A stretch of DNA of 25,825 nucleotides from JADGHX01 sp035760965 (GCA_035760965.1 DASTRY010000072.1:1-25825), one strand, 5' to 3'; counted from the first letter of the stretch, positions 1 through 11,503 are shown. Notes: generated by a model not told the origin, from the letters alone. Made by a program: numbers and translations.

Positions 1-280
1 CCGTCATTGCTCGCCATGCCCTCGGCTGCTCGCCGCACCTTTCACAACCGCATTCCGTGGCGCTCGCCGAGACAGCCGCCGCGCGCTGCACGTCACACGA
101 GAGCAGGAATTCCGCGCCGGGCGGTGATCGCGCTCGAACGCCTCGCCCGCCAGTGCGACCGAGGCGAGACTAGCCTCGCTGCGGCTTGCGCTGCTTCACC
201 TTGAACCACGCAGGCGTAGCGACACCACGTCAATCCATCCAGCCCGCATATGCCGCACGGCGCGCGTATGATGCTTCCGC

Positions 281-520
281 ATGGACCGCACGCTCATCGC
301 TGCGCATTTGGCACAGGCCGAACGGCACGTGACTGCGGGCGAGCATCTGCTCCAGAACCAGCGAGACTTGCTGGAGCGCATCCGGCAATCGGGCTACGAC
401 ACCGCGACCGCGGAGGACATTCTCCGTCAGTTCGAGCGCGTGCAGGCGTCGCACATCGAAGACCGTGATCGTCTGCGCCGCGAGCTCAGGATCTTGGACG
501 CGCCCGCGCCCGGCTCCTGA
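281..520 (+). CDS. small hypothetical coiled-coil-like protein (79 aa)
   Basis: No named function. The 79-residue product is charged and mostly helical by composition (HLAQAERHV..., then ...HIEDRDRLRRELR). It resembles, from memory, small uncharacterised proteins common in rhizobia and other proteobacteria that share an AQAERHV...G / ASHIEDRDRLR layout; I could not check this by search. There is no signal peptide or membrane segment, so it is probably cytoplasmic. No convincing Shine-Dalgarno precedes the ATG. A TATGAT hexamer at 267-272 lies 8 nt before it, which would fit a leaderless or nearly leaderless transcript. It stands alone, about 200 nt before the RND operon on the same strand. 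The 280 bases upstream hold no gene I can support. Confidence 0.6.
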   Translation: MDRTLIAAHLAQAERHVTAGEHLLQNQRDLLERIRQSGYDTATAEDILRQFERVQASHIEDRDRLRRELRILDAPAPGS

Positions 521-649
521 GCCGTGATGGGCCGCATGCCGCGACGAGCGCCCGAGCTCACGCCGCGCGAGGAACGCCCAAGCTCGATGCTGTGCAGCCT
601 GAGCGGCACCACCCATCGCAACCAGGGGTCTCTCCGGCGTGTTCTCGCG

Positions 650-676
650 TTGAAAAAGCCTCGTCCGGACTACACT
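650..676 (+). promoter_or_regulatory. candidate sigma70 promoter of the RND efflux operon
   Basis: TTGAAA at 650-655 and TACACT at 671-676 are separated by 15 bp, shorter than the optimal 17. Transcription would begin near 683 and leave a leader of about 35 nt before the GTG at 718. The position supports it; the spacer weakens it. Confidence 0.4.
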
Positions 677-717
677 CCCGAAGCGCCGTTACCGGCCTCC
701 TCTCAAGGACTCCCATC

Positions 718-1959
718 GTGGCCGCGCACCCTGAACATCCCCAGCCCGACTCGCCTTCGGTGACCTACCTCAATCGCGATCGGCTGCCCCAGTCGACGGG
801 CGTCGCGGAGCCCCCCAGCTCCGCGGAGCCGGTCCGTCCCGATCTCCAGCGCTGGATCTTCGGCGGCGTCATTGCGCTGCTCGTCATCGTTGCTCTGCTC
901 GTTGCGCGCCATTTCATGCAGCCGTCGCCGCTTGCGGCCGGGGCGCTGCAGGAAACTCAGCTGCCGCTCGTGAGCGTCATGACGCCGCGCCTGAAGGCCG
1001 TGCAGTCGACGGTGACCTTCACCGGAACCATCCATGCGCGCTACGACATGCCGATCAGCCCTGAGGGCGAGAGCGGCCGCATCACGGGCGTGTACGTCGA
1101 AGTGGGCGATCACGTGAAGCGCGGGCAAGTGCTCGTGCGGCTCGATCAGTCCGTGCTCCTTCCGCAGATCAAGCGACTCGAAGCGTCGCTCGAGGAGGCG
1201 CGCGCACAGGCAAACCTTTCGGCGGCGGAATATCGGCGCGCGCAGGGTGTCGAGGCCGCGGGCGCGTTGTCGGCCGAAGAGATCGCGCGCCGGCACGCCG
1301 CCGCGGTGACGGACGAAGCGCGCGTCAAGGTCGCCGCCGCGCAGTTGAACGAGGCGAAGGCTCGTCTCGGCAAGACGGAGATCGTCGCGCCGGCGGACGG
1401 AATCGTGCTCACGCGCAACGCCGAAGTCGGTCAGACGGCGAGCCCCGGCGGCGAGCCCCTCTTCCGGCTCGCGCGCGACGGGGAAATGGAAATGCGCGGC
1501 CAGGTCGCGGAGCGCGATCTCGCCGAGTTGTCGGTGAATCAGAGCGCGCAGGTCTACCTCACGGGCATCGACAAGCCCTTCGCAGGCAAGGTGCGCTTGC
1601 TCGGCGCCATCATCGATCCGCAGACGCGTCTCGGCGAGATTCGCATCGCGCTCGCGCCGGACGCGAAGATCCGCCCCGGCGCGTTCGCGCGCGCCGATGT
1701 CATCGTGGGTGCGGCTCAGCGTCCGATCCTGCCGCAGACCGCAGTGCTGTCCGACTCGCAAGGCACGTACGTGCTCATCCTGGACGAGCAGAACCGCACG
1801 GTGCGGCGCGCGGTGCGCGTCGCCGACACGATTCCCGAAGGCCTCGTCATCGGAGCGGGCCTGAAGGGCGATGAGCGCGTCGTCTCGACAGCCGGCGCAT
1901 TCCTGCGCATCGGCGAGAAAGTGCGCGTCGCCGACACGACGCAGGCCGCCGCCACATGA
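718..1959 (+). CDS. RND efflux periplasmic adaptor (membrane fusion protein)
   Basis: Periplasmic adaptor (HlyD/AcrA-type membrane fusion protein) linking an RND pump to an outer-membrane channel. The start is GTG 718, because AAGGA at 705-709 sits 8 nt upstream; an in-frame ATG at 592 would add 42 unlikely residues. The 413-aa product has a proline-rich cytoplasmic tail, one N-terminal membrane anchor at about residues 46-65 and no lipobox, so it is membrane-anchored rather than a lipoprotein. A lipoyl-like half (ITGVYVEVGDHVKRGQVLVRLD), an alpha-hairpin rich in Ala/Glu/Arg, the second lipoyl half (KTEIVAPADGIVLT) and a beta-barrel/membrane-proximal region follow in order. Its TGA overlaps the pump ATG (ATGA, 1956-1959), implying translational coupling. 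Substrate unknown; no TolC-like gene is in the window. Confidence 0.93.
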   Translation: MAAHPEHPQPDSPSVTYLNRDRLPQSTGVAEPPSSAEPVRPDLQRWIFGGVIALLVIVALLVARHFMQPSPLAAGALQETQLPLVSVMTPRLKAVQSTVTFTGTIHARYDMPISPEGESGRITGVYVEVGDHVKRGQVLVRLDQSVLLPQIKRLEASLEEARAQANLSAAEYRRAQGVEAAGALSAEEIARRHAAAVTDEARVKVAAAQLNEAKARLGKTEIVAPADGIVLTRNAEVGQTASPGGEPLFRLARDGEMEMRGQVAERDLAELSVNQSAQVYLTGIDKPFAGKVRLLGAIIDPQTRLGEIRIALAPDAKIRPGAFARADVIVGAAQRPILPQTAVLSDSQGTYVLILDEQNRTVRRAVRVADTIPEGLVIGAGLKGDERVVSTAGAFLRIGEKVRVADTTQAAAT

Positions 1960-4900
1960 GAAACCTGTCCGCGTGGGCCATCCGCCATCCGGTCACGCCG
2001 GTGGTGCTGTTCGTCGTGCTGTTCTTCATGGGCGTCGTGTCGTTCATCCGACTGCCCATCAATCAGAACCCGGACATCTCGTTTCCGTACGTGATCGTCG
2101 GCGTCTCCCAGCCGGGTGCAGCGCCGCCGGAGATCGAGACGCAGATCATCCAGAAGGTGGAAGGCGCCGTCGCGAACATCGGCGGCGTGAAGCACATCCA
2201 GTCCACCGCGCTCGAAGGCCAGGCGAACATCGGCATCGAGTTCCAGATCGGCACGCCGGTCGATCGCGCGGTGACGGACGTGCGCGATGCGGTGGCGAAG
2301 ATTCGCAGCGATCTGCCCGAAGGCATTCAGGAGCCGGTCGTCCAGCGCATCGACGTCGACGGCGGCGCGATCGTGTACTACGCCGTCAGCACGACCTCGA
2401 TGACCGAGGAAGAGCTGTCCTGGTTCGTCGACAACACCATCACGAAGCGGCTGCTCACGCTGAATGGCGTCGCGCAGGTCACGCGCGGCGGCGGCGTGAA
2501 TCGCGAGATCCGCATCGAGCTCGATCCGGCGCGCATGCAGGCGCTCGGTCTCACGGCCGTGAACGTCAACGCGCAGCTGCGCGCGCTGAACCTGGATGCG
2601 CCCGGCGGCCGCGCGCAGGTCGGCGGCGGCGAGCAAGGCATTCGCGTGCTCGGCGGCGCGAAGACGGCGCAGGAGCTCGCGGACACGCAAATCATGCTGC
2701 CGGGCGGGCGCTTCGCGCGCCTCTCGGATATCGGCGTGGTTCGCGACGGCGTCTCGGAAATCCGCTCGCTGTCGCGGCTGAACGGCCGGCCGGCCACGAC
2801 CTTCGGCGTGTTCCGCTCGAAGGGCTCCTCCGACGTCACCGTGCTCGCGGACGTCCAGAAAGAGCTCGCCGAAATCGCCAAGCAGTTCCCGCAAGTGAAG
2901 ATCGACCAGGTCTTCACGACCGTCGACAACACGAAGCTGCAGTACGACGCCGCGCTCACGACGCTGATCGAAGGCTCGATTCTCGCGGTGCTGGTCGTGT
3001 GGCTGTTCCTGCGCGACTGGCGCGCCACGACGATCGCAGCGATGGCCATTCCCCTCTCGGCCATCCCGACGTTCGCCTTCATGTACTGGATGGATTTCAC
3101 GCTGAACGGCATCAGCCTGCTCGCGCTCTCTCTGGTGGCGGGCGTGCTGGTCGACGATGCGATCGTCGAGATCGAGAACATCGTGCGCCACATGCGCATG
3201 GGCAAGACCGGCTATCAGGCGGCGTTCGACGCGGCGGACGAGATCGGCCTTGCGGTGGTCGCAACGTCCGCGACGATCATCGCGGTGTTCCTGCCGGTCA
3301 GCTTCATGTCGGGCATCGTCGGGCAGTACTTCCGGCAATTCGGGCTCACCGTCGCGGCTGCGGTGTTCTTCTCGCTGCTGGTTGCGCGCTTGATCACGCC
3401 GGTGATCGCGGCCTTCACCTTGCGACCCGACAGCCTGAAGGTCCACCACGACGGGCCGATCATGACGTGGTACCTGGACTTCGTCGGCAAGTGCATCCGC
3501 CACCGCTGGCGCACGCTCGCCGGCGGCACGACGTTCTTCGCGCTCTCGATCCTGGCGCTGAGCTTCGTGCCGCAGTCGTTCATCCCGCAGGGGGATTTCT
3601 CGAACTCGCAGCTGCAGATCGAGCTGCCGCCGGGCGTGCGACTGGAGGACACCGCTGCGGTCTCCGCCGCCGCGTATCGCATCATCGCGAAGCATCCCGA
3701 GGTGACCAGCGTCGTCGAGCAAATCGGCGGCGGCGACGGCGACGAAGTGCGCAACGCCACGCTCTACATCTCTCTCGTCCCGCGCAAACAGCGCGAGCTC
3801 CGGCAGCAGGACTGGGAAAAGAAGGTGATGCAGGAGCTGAAGCAGATTCCCGATGCGCGCATGAACTTCCAGAACTTCAGCGGCGCGAGCGAGGGGCGTG
3901 ACATCACCCTGTACGTCACGGGCGACGATCCGCAGCTCGTCGAGCAGACCGCCAACAAGCTGGTCGCGCAGATGCAAGCGCTGCCCACGCTGCGCGAGCC
4001 GCGCATCAACGGCGATCTGCAGCGGCCGGAGATCATCATTCACCCGCGGCTCGATCTCGCCGCGCAGCTCGGCGTGACGGTGCAGACCATCAGCCAGACC
4101 ATCCGCATCGCGACGCTCGGCGATCTCCCGCAGAACGGCGCGAAGTTCTCACTCGCGGATCGGCAGGTGCCCATTCGCGTGAGCCTGATCGAGAGCGCCC
4201 GCCGCGATCTGTCGACGCTCGAGAACCTGCCGGTGCCGACGGCGTCGGGCTCGACGGTGCCGCTGAAGTCGGTCGCGGATATCAGCTTCGGCACGGGTCC
4301 GACGCGCGTGCGCCGGTACAACCAGAGCCGGCGCGTGGCCGTCGAGGCCGACCTGAACGGCATCGAGCTGGGCGAGGCGCTGAAGGAGATTCACGCGTTG
4401 CCGGCGGCGAAGTCGCTGCCGACGGGCGTGCAGATCATCGATCGCGGCGACGCCGAGATCATGGGCGAGCTCTTCACCGGGTTCGCGATCGCGATGTCGA
4501 CCGGGATCCTGATGGTGTTCGCGGTGCTCGTGCTGCTCTTCGCACGCGTGTTCCAGCCGATCACCATCCTGTCGGCGTTGCCGCTGTCGATCGGGGGTGC
4601 GGCGATCGCGCTGCTGATCACGAACAATCCGTTCTCGCTACCGGTCGTCATCGGGTTCCTGATGCTCATGGGCATCGTGGCGAAGAACTCCATCCTGCTG
4701 GTGGATTTCGCCATCGAGGAGATGCGCGCCGGCAAGGACCGCATCACCGCGCTGCTCGAAGCCGGGCACAAGCGCGCGCGGCCCATCGTGATGACTACCG
4801 TCGCGATGGTCGCGGGCATGCTGCCGTCGGCCCTCGGGCTGCACGGGGACTCCTCGTTCCGGGCGCCGATGGCCGTGGCGGTGATCGGCGGGCTCCTGAC

Positions 4901-5054
4901 GTCCACCTGCCTCACCCTGATCGTCGTGCCGGCGGCCTTCACGCTGATCGACGACGTCGAGCGCTGGCTTGGCCCGAAGGTCGGGCGCGCTCTGGCGGCG
5001 CGGCCCGCAACCGTGGAAACTACCGCGCCTTCGAAGCCGCATCCGGCGGGCTAA
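1956..5054 (+). CDS. RND-family inner-membrane efflux pump (HAE-1/AcrB-like)
   Basis: Proton-driven multidrug or solute transporter of the resistance-nodulation-division superfamily. The 1032 residues match the usual length. The N-terminus (LSAWAIRHPVTPVVLF) is a typical first membrane segment, followed by a large periplasmic porter loop and a second symmetric half. Proton-relay residues are present: the Asp pair D400-D401 in TM4 (GVLVDDAIVEIEN) and K910 in TM10 (MGIVAKNSILLVDF). It is expected to work as a trimer with the adaptor encoded immediately upstream. The C-terminus ends in a short polar tail. The acyltransferase gene follows after 18 nt and is probably in the same operon. Substrate cannot be read from sequence; HAE-1-like multidrug export is the family default. 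Very long open frames on other strands and frames here are GC-driven artefacts. Confidence 0.96.
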   Translation: MRNLSAWAIRHPVTPVVLFVVLFFMGVVSFIRLPINQNPDISFPYVIVGVSQPGAAPPEIETQIIQKVEGAVANIGGVKHIQSTALEGQANIGIEFQIGTPVDRAVTDVRDAVAKIRSDLPEGIQEPVVQRIDVDGGAIVYYAVSTTSMTEEELSWFVDNTITKRLLTLNGVAQVTRGGGVNREIRIELDPARMQALGLTAVNVNAQLRALNLDAPGGRAQVGGGEQGIRVLGGAKTAQELADTQIMLPGGRFARLSDIGVVRDGVSEIRSLSRLNGRPATTFGVFRSKGSSDVTVLADVQKELAEIAKQFPQVKIDQVFTTVDNTKLQYDAALTTLIEGSILAVLVVWLFLRDWRATTIAAMAIPLSAIPTFAFMYWMDFTLNGISLLALSLVAGVLVDDAIVEIENIVRHMRMGKTGYQAAFDAADEIGLAVVATSATIIAVFLPVSFMSGIVGQYFRQFGLTVAAAVFFSLLVARLITPVIAAFTLRPDSLKVHHDGPIMTWYLDFVGKCIRHRWRTLAGGTTFFALSILALSFVPQSFIPQGDFSNSQLQIELPPGVRLEDTAAVSAAAYRIIAKHPEVTSVVEQIGGGDGDEVRNATLYISLVPRKQRELRQQDWEKKVMQELKQIPDARMNFQNFSGASEGRDITLYVTGDDPQLVEQTANKLVAQMQALPTLREPRINGDLQRPEIIIHPRLDLAAQLGVTVQTISQTIRIATLGDLPQNGAKFSLADRQVPIRVSLIESARRDLSTLENLPVPTASGSTVPLKSVADISFGTGPTRVRRYNQSRRVAVEADLNGIELGEALKEIHALPAAKSLPTGVQIIDRGDAEIMGELFTGFAIAMSTGILMVFAVLVLLFARVFQPITILSALPLSIGGAAIALLITNNPFSLPVVIGFLMLMGIVAKNSILLVDFAIEEMRAGKDRITALLEAGHKRARPIVMTTVAMVAGMLPSALGLHGDSSFRAPMAVAVIGGLLTSTCLTLIVVPAAFTLIDDVERWLGPKVGRALAARPATVETTAPSKPHPAG

Positions 5055-5072
5055 CGATCGAGGCGAGGTTCT

Positions 5073-5993
5073 TTGCACGGTACCGAGACCGTCTCAGCCT
5101 CCACGGCTGAGCGAGCGGGCAGCACGCGGTCTGCCTGGTGGGTTCGCATGTTGTCGGCGCTGCCGTTCCCGGCGCTCTACGCGCTCGCGTCTTTTCTCGC
5201 GTTTCTGGCGTACCGGGTCTTTCCGTACCGACAGGACGTCGTGCGGGAGAACCTGACCAAGGCGTTCCCGGATCTCGACGAGGCTGGCCTGCGCGCCGTC
5301 ATGAAGCGCTATTACCTCGGGTTCGCGCAGGTGCTGGTCGAGCTCATCAAGGCGGCCTCGCTGCCGCCGGACGAATTCCTGAAGCGAGTGAAGATCCGGG
5401 GATTGGAGGCGCCGCGCGCGCTGCTCGACGCGGGCAAGCCGGTGCTGCTCGTCGCCGCGCACCAGTGCAATTGGGAGTGGATGCTGCTTGGCTTGTCACA
5501 GCAGCTCGGGTATCGCATCGATGCGGCGTACAAGCCGCTCGTCAATCCCTGGGCCGAGCGCGAGATGCTCGCGATCCGCACGCGCTTCGGCAGCCGCCTC
5601 GTACCGGCCAAGACCTTGCTCGGCGACATCATCAAGCATCGCAAGGACGTGCGCGCCGTGTGCATGGTCGCGGATCAGGAGCCCACGACGAGCGAGCACA
5701 AGCACTGGACGCGCTTCCTGAATCGGCAGACCGCGTTTTACATGGGCGCGGAAGAGATCGCGCGGGTGACGCGCTATCCCGCGTTCTTCGTCGGCATGCG
5801 GCGCGTGAAACGCGGCTATTACGAGATCGACGTCCAACCCTTGACCCGAGACGGCGAAACCCTCGCTACCGGCGAGCTGACCGAGCGCTACGCCCGCCTC
5901 GTCGAAGCGCAGATCCGCGCCGCACCGCCGGATTGGCCGTGGTCGCACAAGCGGTGGCGGTTGAAGAAGGGGTTGTACGGGAAGAGCGGGTGA
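5073..5993 (+). CDS. LpxL/HtrB-type lysophospholipid (lipid A) acyltransferase
   Basis: Inner-membrane acyltransferase of the LpxL/LpxM/HtrB superfamily, which adds a secondary acyl chain to lipid A precursors or ornithine-type lipids. The 306-aa protein has one N-terminal hydrophobic segment (about residues 29-48), the catalytic HX4E motif H130-QCNW-E135, and a later DQEP/FLNRQTAFYMGAEEIAR block typical of the family. The start is TTG 5073, with GAGG copies at 5060-5063 and 5065-5068. ATG 5148 (residue 26) is a reasonable alternative that keeps the membrane segment. Only 18 nt separate it from the RND pump, so it is probably co-transcribed. Which acyl position or lipid it modifies cannot be said. 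The PPDWPWSHKRWR tail near the C-terminus is also typical of this family. Confidence 0.9.
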   Translation: MHGTETVSASTAERAGSTRSAWWVRMLSALPFPALYALASFLAFLAYRVFPYRQDVVRENLTKAFPDLDEAGLRAVMKRYYLGFAQVLVELIKAASLPPDEFLKRVKIRGLEAPRALLDAGKPVLLVAAHQCNWEWMLLGLSQQLGYRIDAAYKPLVNPWAEREMLAIRTRFGSRLVPAKTLLGDIIKHRKDVRAVCMVADQEPTTSEHKHWTRFLNRQTAFYMGAEEIARVTRYPAFFVGMRRVKRGYYEIDVQPLTRDGETLATGELTERYARLVEAQIRAAPPDWPWSHKRWRLKKGLYGKSG

Positions 5994-6003
5994 GCGCGCA
6001 GCG

Positions 6004-6038
6004 GGCGCCACTCAGTTTGATGCGGACAACTGAGCGCC
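6004..6038. terminator. stem-loop between convergent genes, probable terminator
   Basis: CTCAGTT (6011-6017) pairs with AACTGAG (6028-6034) around a 10-nt loop. The stem continues with GGCG (6004-6007) against CGCC (6035-6038) across a 3-nt bulge. It lies between the acyltransferase (plus) and the sensor kinase (minus). It lacks a good T-run, so termination is inferred mainly from position; an operator-like palindrome is the alternative. Confidence 0.4.
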
Positions 6039-6087
6039 TTCGAGCACGAGTAGCGAGAGCAAGTCAGTCTGACGACACGGACACGGA

Positions 6088-7131
6088 TCAGTGGATCGTC
6101 GGGCGCCAGGGCAGCGTCACGCTCGCCTTCACACCGCCGCCCTCCTCGGCCGCGACATCGAGTGATGCCTGGGAGTTGTAGAGCAGATAGAGCCGCTCAC
6201 GACAGTTCTGGAGGCCCACACCATTGGTCGAGCCTTTCATGCCCGGACACGTATTGAGCACGTCGATGCGCAGCTCATCGCCGCGTCGCTCCGCACGGAT
6301 GGTGATGCGCCCGGCCGCACCGCTCTTTTCGATCCCGTGCTCGAACGCGTTCTCGACGAGCGGCTGCAACAGCAGCGCCGGCACGCGCGCGGGCAACGTT
6401 TCCGCGGGAACGTTCCATTGGACGCTCACGCGGCCGTCGAAGCGCTCGCGCACGATGCTCGCGTAGCGTTCGAACAGCTCGAGCTCTTCTTTCAGGCTCA
6501 CCTCGTCGTGACGGTCGACGCGCAGGCTTGCACGCAGCAAATCTCTGATGTGCGCGAGCATGCGCTCCGCGCGTCCGACGTCCGCATGTATCAACGCCGC
6601 GACGGTATTGAGCGCATCGAAGATGAACTGCGGCCGCAATTGCGCCTGCAGCTGCGCGAGCTGCGCTTCCGCAAGCGCCTGTTGCGCGCCGAGGAGCCGC
6701 TCGGTGTCTTTCCGCATAGTCGTGTTCGTGAGCCAGCCGAACACCAGCGCAAGCCAGACGAGGTAGAGCACGCTCGACTCGAGTACCGCCCACGCAAGCA
6801 TCACGTGCATCGGCAGAAAGGAATGAAGCAGGAAGCGGTTCGTCAGATATGCCGCAATCAGCATCATCACGATGAAGATCGGCAACCGGCGCAGATGATG
6901 CCGGAACCACGGCCACGGCGGATCCAACTCGGGACGCTCGAACCGCGCCGAGCGCAGCTCCCACTCGGCCCATGCAGTCACGAAGGCGACGGGGACGAGC
7001 ACGACGCCCAACGCCTGCCAAAGCGGCATGCGTGTGTCGCGAAGTAGAGGCGCCGCCCCGATGAGCGTGACGACGACCCACAACAGAATCCAGAGCGTCG
7101 CGATCAGCGTGACGTGCAACGACCGCCACAT
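6088..7131 (-). CDS. LytS/YehU-type membrane sensor kinase with His-to-Gln at the phospho-acceptor
   Basis: Integral-membrane protein of the LytS/YehU histidine-kinase family (His_kinase plus HATPase_c). About four hydrophobic segments (roughly residues 8-29, 40-57, 84-102, 108-133) precede a short coiled linker and the kinase core. The ATP-binding side looks intact: LLQPLVENAFEHGIE (N box) and GVGLQNCRERL (G box). The signature normally written PHFLFNTLN reads PQFIFDALN, with Gln at residue 168 (codon 6628-6630), so the expected phospho-acceptor His is absent. No LytTR response regulator is nearby. ATG 7131 has GGAG about 8 nt upstream and lies 15 nt after ispH, so it is probably the last gene of the murJ-ispH transcript. 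It could be a pseudokinase, a scaffold or a kinase using another residue. Confidence 0.88.
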   Translation of the reverse strand: MWRSLHVTLIATLWILLWVVVTLIGAAPLLRDTRMPLWQALGVVLVPVAFVTAWAEWELRSARFERPELDPPWPWFRHHLRRLPIFIVMMLIAAYLTNRFLLHSFLPMHVMLAWAVLESSVLYLVWLALVFGWLTNTTMRKDTERLLGAQQALAEAQLAQLQAQLRPQFIFDALNTVAALIHADVGRAERMLAHIRDLLRASLRVDRHDEVSLKEELELFERYASIVRERFDGRVSVQWNVPAETLPARVPALLLQPLVENAFEHGIEKSGAAGRITIRAERRGDELRIDVLNTCPGMKGSTNGVGLQNCRERLYLLYNSQASLDVAAEEGGGVKASVTLPWRPTIH

Positions 7132-7146
7132 CGCGACCGCTCCGCG

Positions 7147-8103
7147 CTAACGCCGGGCGGATTCGTCCGCGCGGCGCAGCTCGCGCGGCAGCGTGAAGAA
7201 GACGTTCTCTTCGCGGCCCACGACCTCGTGCGGCGTCTCGCCGCCCCACGAGCGCAGCTTCTCGACGACTTGCTGGACCAGCAGCTCCGGCGCCGACGCG
7301 CCCGCAGTCACGCCGACGGCCTTCTTGTGCGTGAACCACTCGCGACGCAAGTCGTCCGGGCCATCGACGAGATACCCGCTCACGCCGGCGCGATCCGCGA
7401 GCTCGCGCAAGCGATTGGAGTTCGAGCTGGTGCGTGAGCCGACGACGAGCAGCACGTCGCATTGTTCGAGCAGCTTCTTCACGGCGTCCTGCCGGTTCTG
7501 CGTGGCGTAGCAGATGTCTTCCTTGCGCGGTGTGGCGAGCAACGGGAAGCGCTCGCGCAAGGCGGCGACGATCTCGGCGGTGTCGTCGACCGACAGCGTC
7601 GTCTGCGTGACGAACGCGAGCCGGTCCGGGTCGCGAACCTGCAAGTTCTGCACGTCCGCAACGCTCTCGACCAGATGGATCTTGCCGCCAAAGGACGCAT
7701 CGAAGCGCCCCATCGTGCCTTCCACTTCCGGATGGCCGGCGTGACCAATGAGGATGACGTCCTTCGCGTCGCGCGCGTAACGATGCACTTCCATGTGAAC
7801 TTTCGTCACCAGAGGGCACGTCGCGTCGAAGACGCGCAAGCCGCGCCGCGCCGCCTCGGCGACCACCGCGCTCGACACGCCGTGAGCGGAGAAGATGACC
7901 GTGGCGCCTTCCGGCACCTCATCGAGCTCGTCGACGAAGACGGCGCCGAGAGCCCGCAGGCGATCGACGACGTACCGGTTGTGCACCACCTCGTGACGCA
8001 CGTAGATCGGCGGCCCGAAGAGATCGATCGCGCGCTCGACGATGTCGATGGCTCGGTCCACGCCGGCGCAGAACCCGCGCGGATTCGCCAGGAGAACCTT
8101 CAT
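7147..8103 (-). CDS. ispH: 4-hydroxy-3-methylbut-2-enyl diphosphate reductase
   Basis: Last enzyme of the MEP isoprenoid pathway: a cytoplasmic iron-sulfur protein that reduces HMBPP to IPP and DMAPP. The 318-aa product carries the three cluster cysteines C12 (NPRGFCAG), C96 (DATCPLV) and C198 (DICYATQ). It also has the substrate-binding residues H41, H74, H124 and E126 (HPEVEG) and the SSNSNRL motif. ATG 8103 was chosen because the family begins MxVLLANPRGFCAG and because it forms an ATGA overlap with the lspA stop. The upstream in-frame extension is lspA coding sequence in another frame. It supplies precursors for the prenyl chain made by IspB elsewhere in the window and for the undecaprenyl carrier of peptidoglycan synthesis. 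Confidence 0.97.
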   Translation of the reverse strand: MKVLLANPRGFCAGVDRAIDIVERAIDLFGPPIYVRHEVVHNRYVVDRLRALGAVFVDELDEVPEGATVIFSAHGVSSAVVAEAARRGLRVFDATCPLVTKVHMEVHRYARDAKDVILIGHAGHPEVEGTMGRFDASFGGKIHLVESVADVQNLQVRDPDRLAFVTQTTLSVDDTAEIVAALRERFPLLATPRKEDICYATQNRQDAVKKLLEQCDVLLVVGSRTSSNSNRLRELADRAGVSGYLVDGPDDLRREWFTHKKAVGVTAGASAPELLVQQVVEKLRSWGGETPHEVVGREENVFFTLPRELRRADESARR

Positions 8104-8659
8104 GACGACGCCTCCTTGCTCTCGGACTTGTCGCCGGGCGCATGCAGGTCCGAGGAGTCCTCGGCGCCGGTCCGGCGGGCCTTGGCGCGCCGGCTCTCGA
8201 GCAGCGCGTCCAGCAATAGAAGCGCCGCACCCACGGTGATCGCAGAGTCCGCGACATTGAATGCCGCGAAGTACCATTCGCCCCAGTGCGCGTGAATGAA
8301 GTCGATCACGTGACCGAGGCGCAAGCGATCGATGAGGTTGCCGAGCGCGCCCGCAAGGATCAGCGACAGGCTACAGGCGAGCAGCCACTGCGATTTCGCT
8401 TTGAGCCTGCTCAGCCACCACACGATGGCCACGGCCACAGCCACCGCCAGCACGGTGAAGAACCATCGCTGCCAGCCCGACGCTTCGGCCAGCATGCTGA
8501 AGGCCGCGCCGGAATTGTGCAGCCGGGTGATGTCCAGCACCGGCAGCACCGCGACGCGCTCGTACAACGCGAAGTGCCGGACGATCGCGAGCTTCGTGAG
8601 CTGATCCAGGAGGATCACGCCCAGGCTGAGCGGCAACCATCGCAAACCGTTCGGCTCAC

Positions 8660-8663
<4 letters not shown>
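8100..8663 (-). CDS. lspA: lipoprotein signal peptidase (signal peptidase II)
   Basis: Inner-membrane aspartic protease that removes signal peptides from diacylglyceryl-modified prolipoproteins. The 187 residues contain four hydrophobic segments and the family motifs: DQLTK, NSGAAFSML, GNLIDRL, and the catalytic Asp pair in VIDFI and FNVADSAI. The length exceeds the usual ~165 because of a charged C-terminal tail (RRAKARRTGAEDSSD...) that should face the cytoplasm. The start ATG 8663 overlaps the ileS stop and its TGA overlaps the ispH ATG; both are ATGA junctions, implying tight translational coupling. Likely substrates in this window are the two predicted lipoproteins at 14584-16092 and 23322-23975. 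Confidence 0.97.

Positions 8664-11503
<2,840 letters not shown>

Noticed and set aside
7..204. A 65-codon plus-strand open frame at the window start
   Set aside because: No Shine-Dalgarno, Arg/Ala-rich composition, no recognisable family. I see only a weak 6-bp inverted repeat (CGAGGC/GCCTCG, 160-178) in the region.
592..717. An in-frame 42-residue N-terminal extension of the RND adaptor
   Set aside because: It contains the probable promoter and the AAGGA Shine-Dalgarno for GTG 718, so it is leader, not protein.
1716..4043. A 775-codon open frame on the minus strand opposite the RND pump (and a 676-codon plus-strand frame at 1871-3901)
   Set aside because: Both lie inside a clear pump gene with intact motifs. 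Their products are Arg/Asp/His- or Arg/Ala-rich low-complexity sequences typical of antisense or shifted frames in GC-rich genes.
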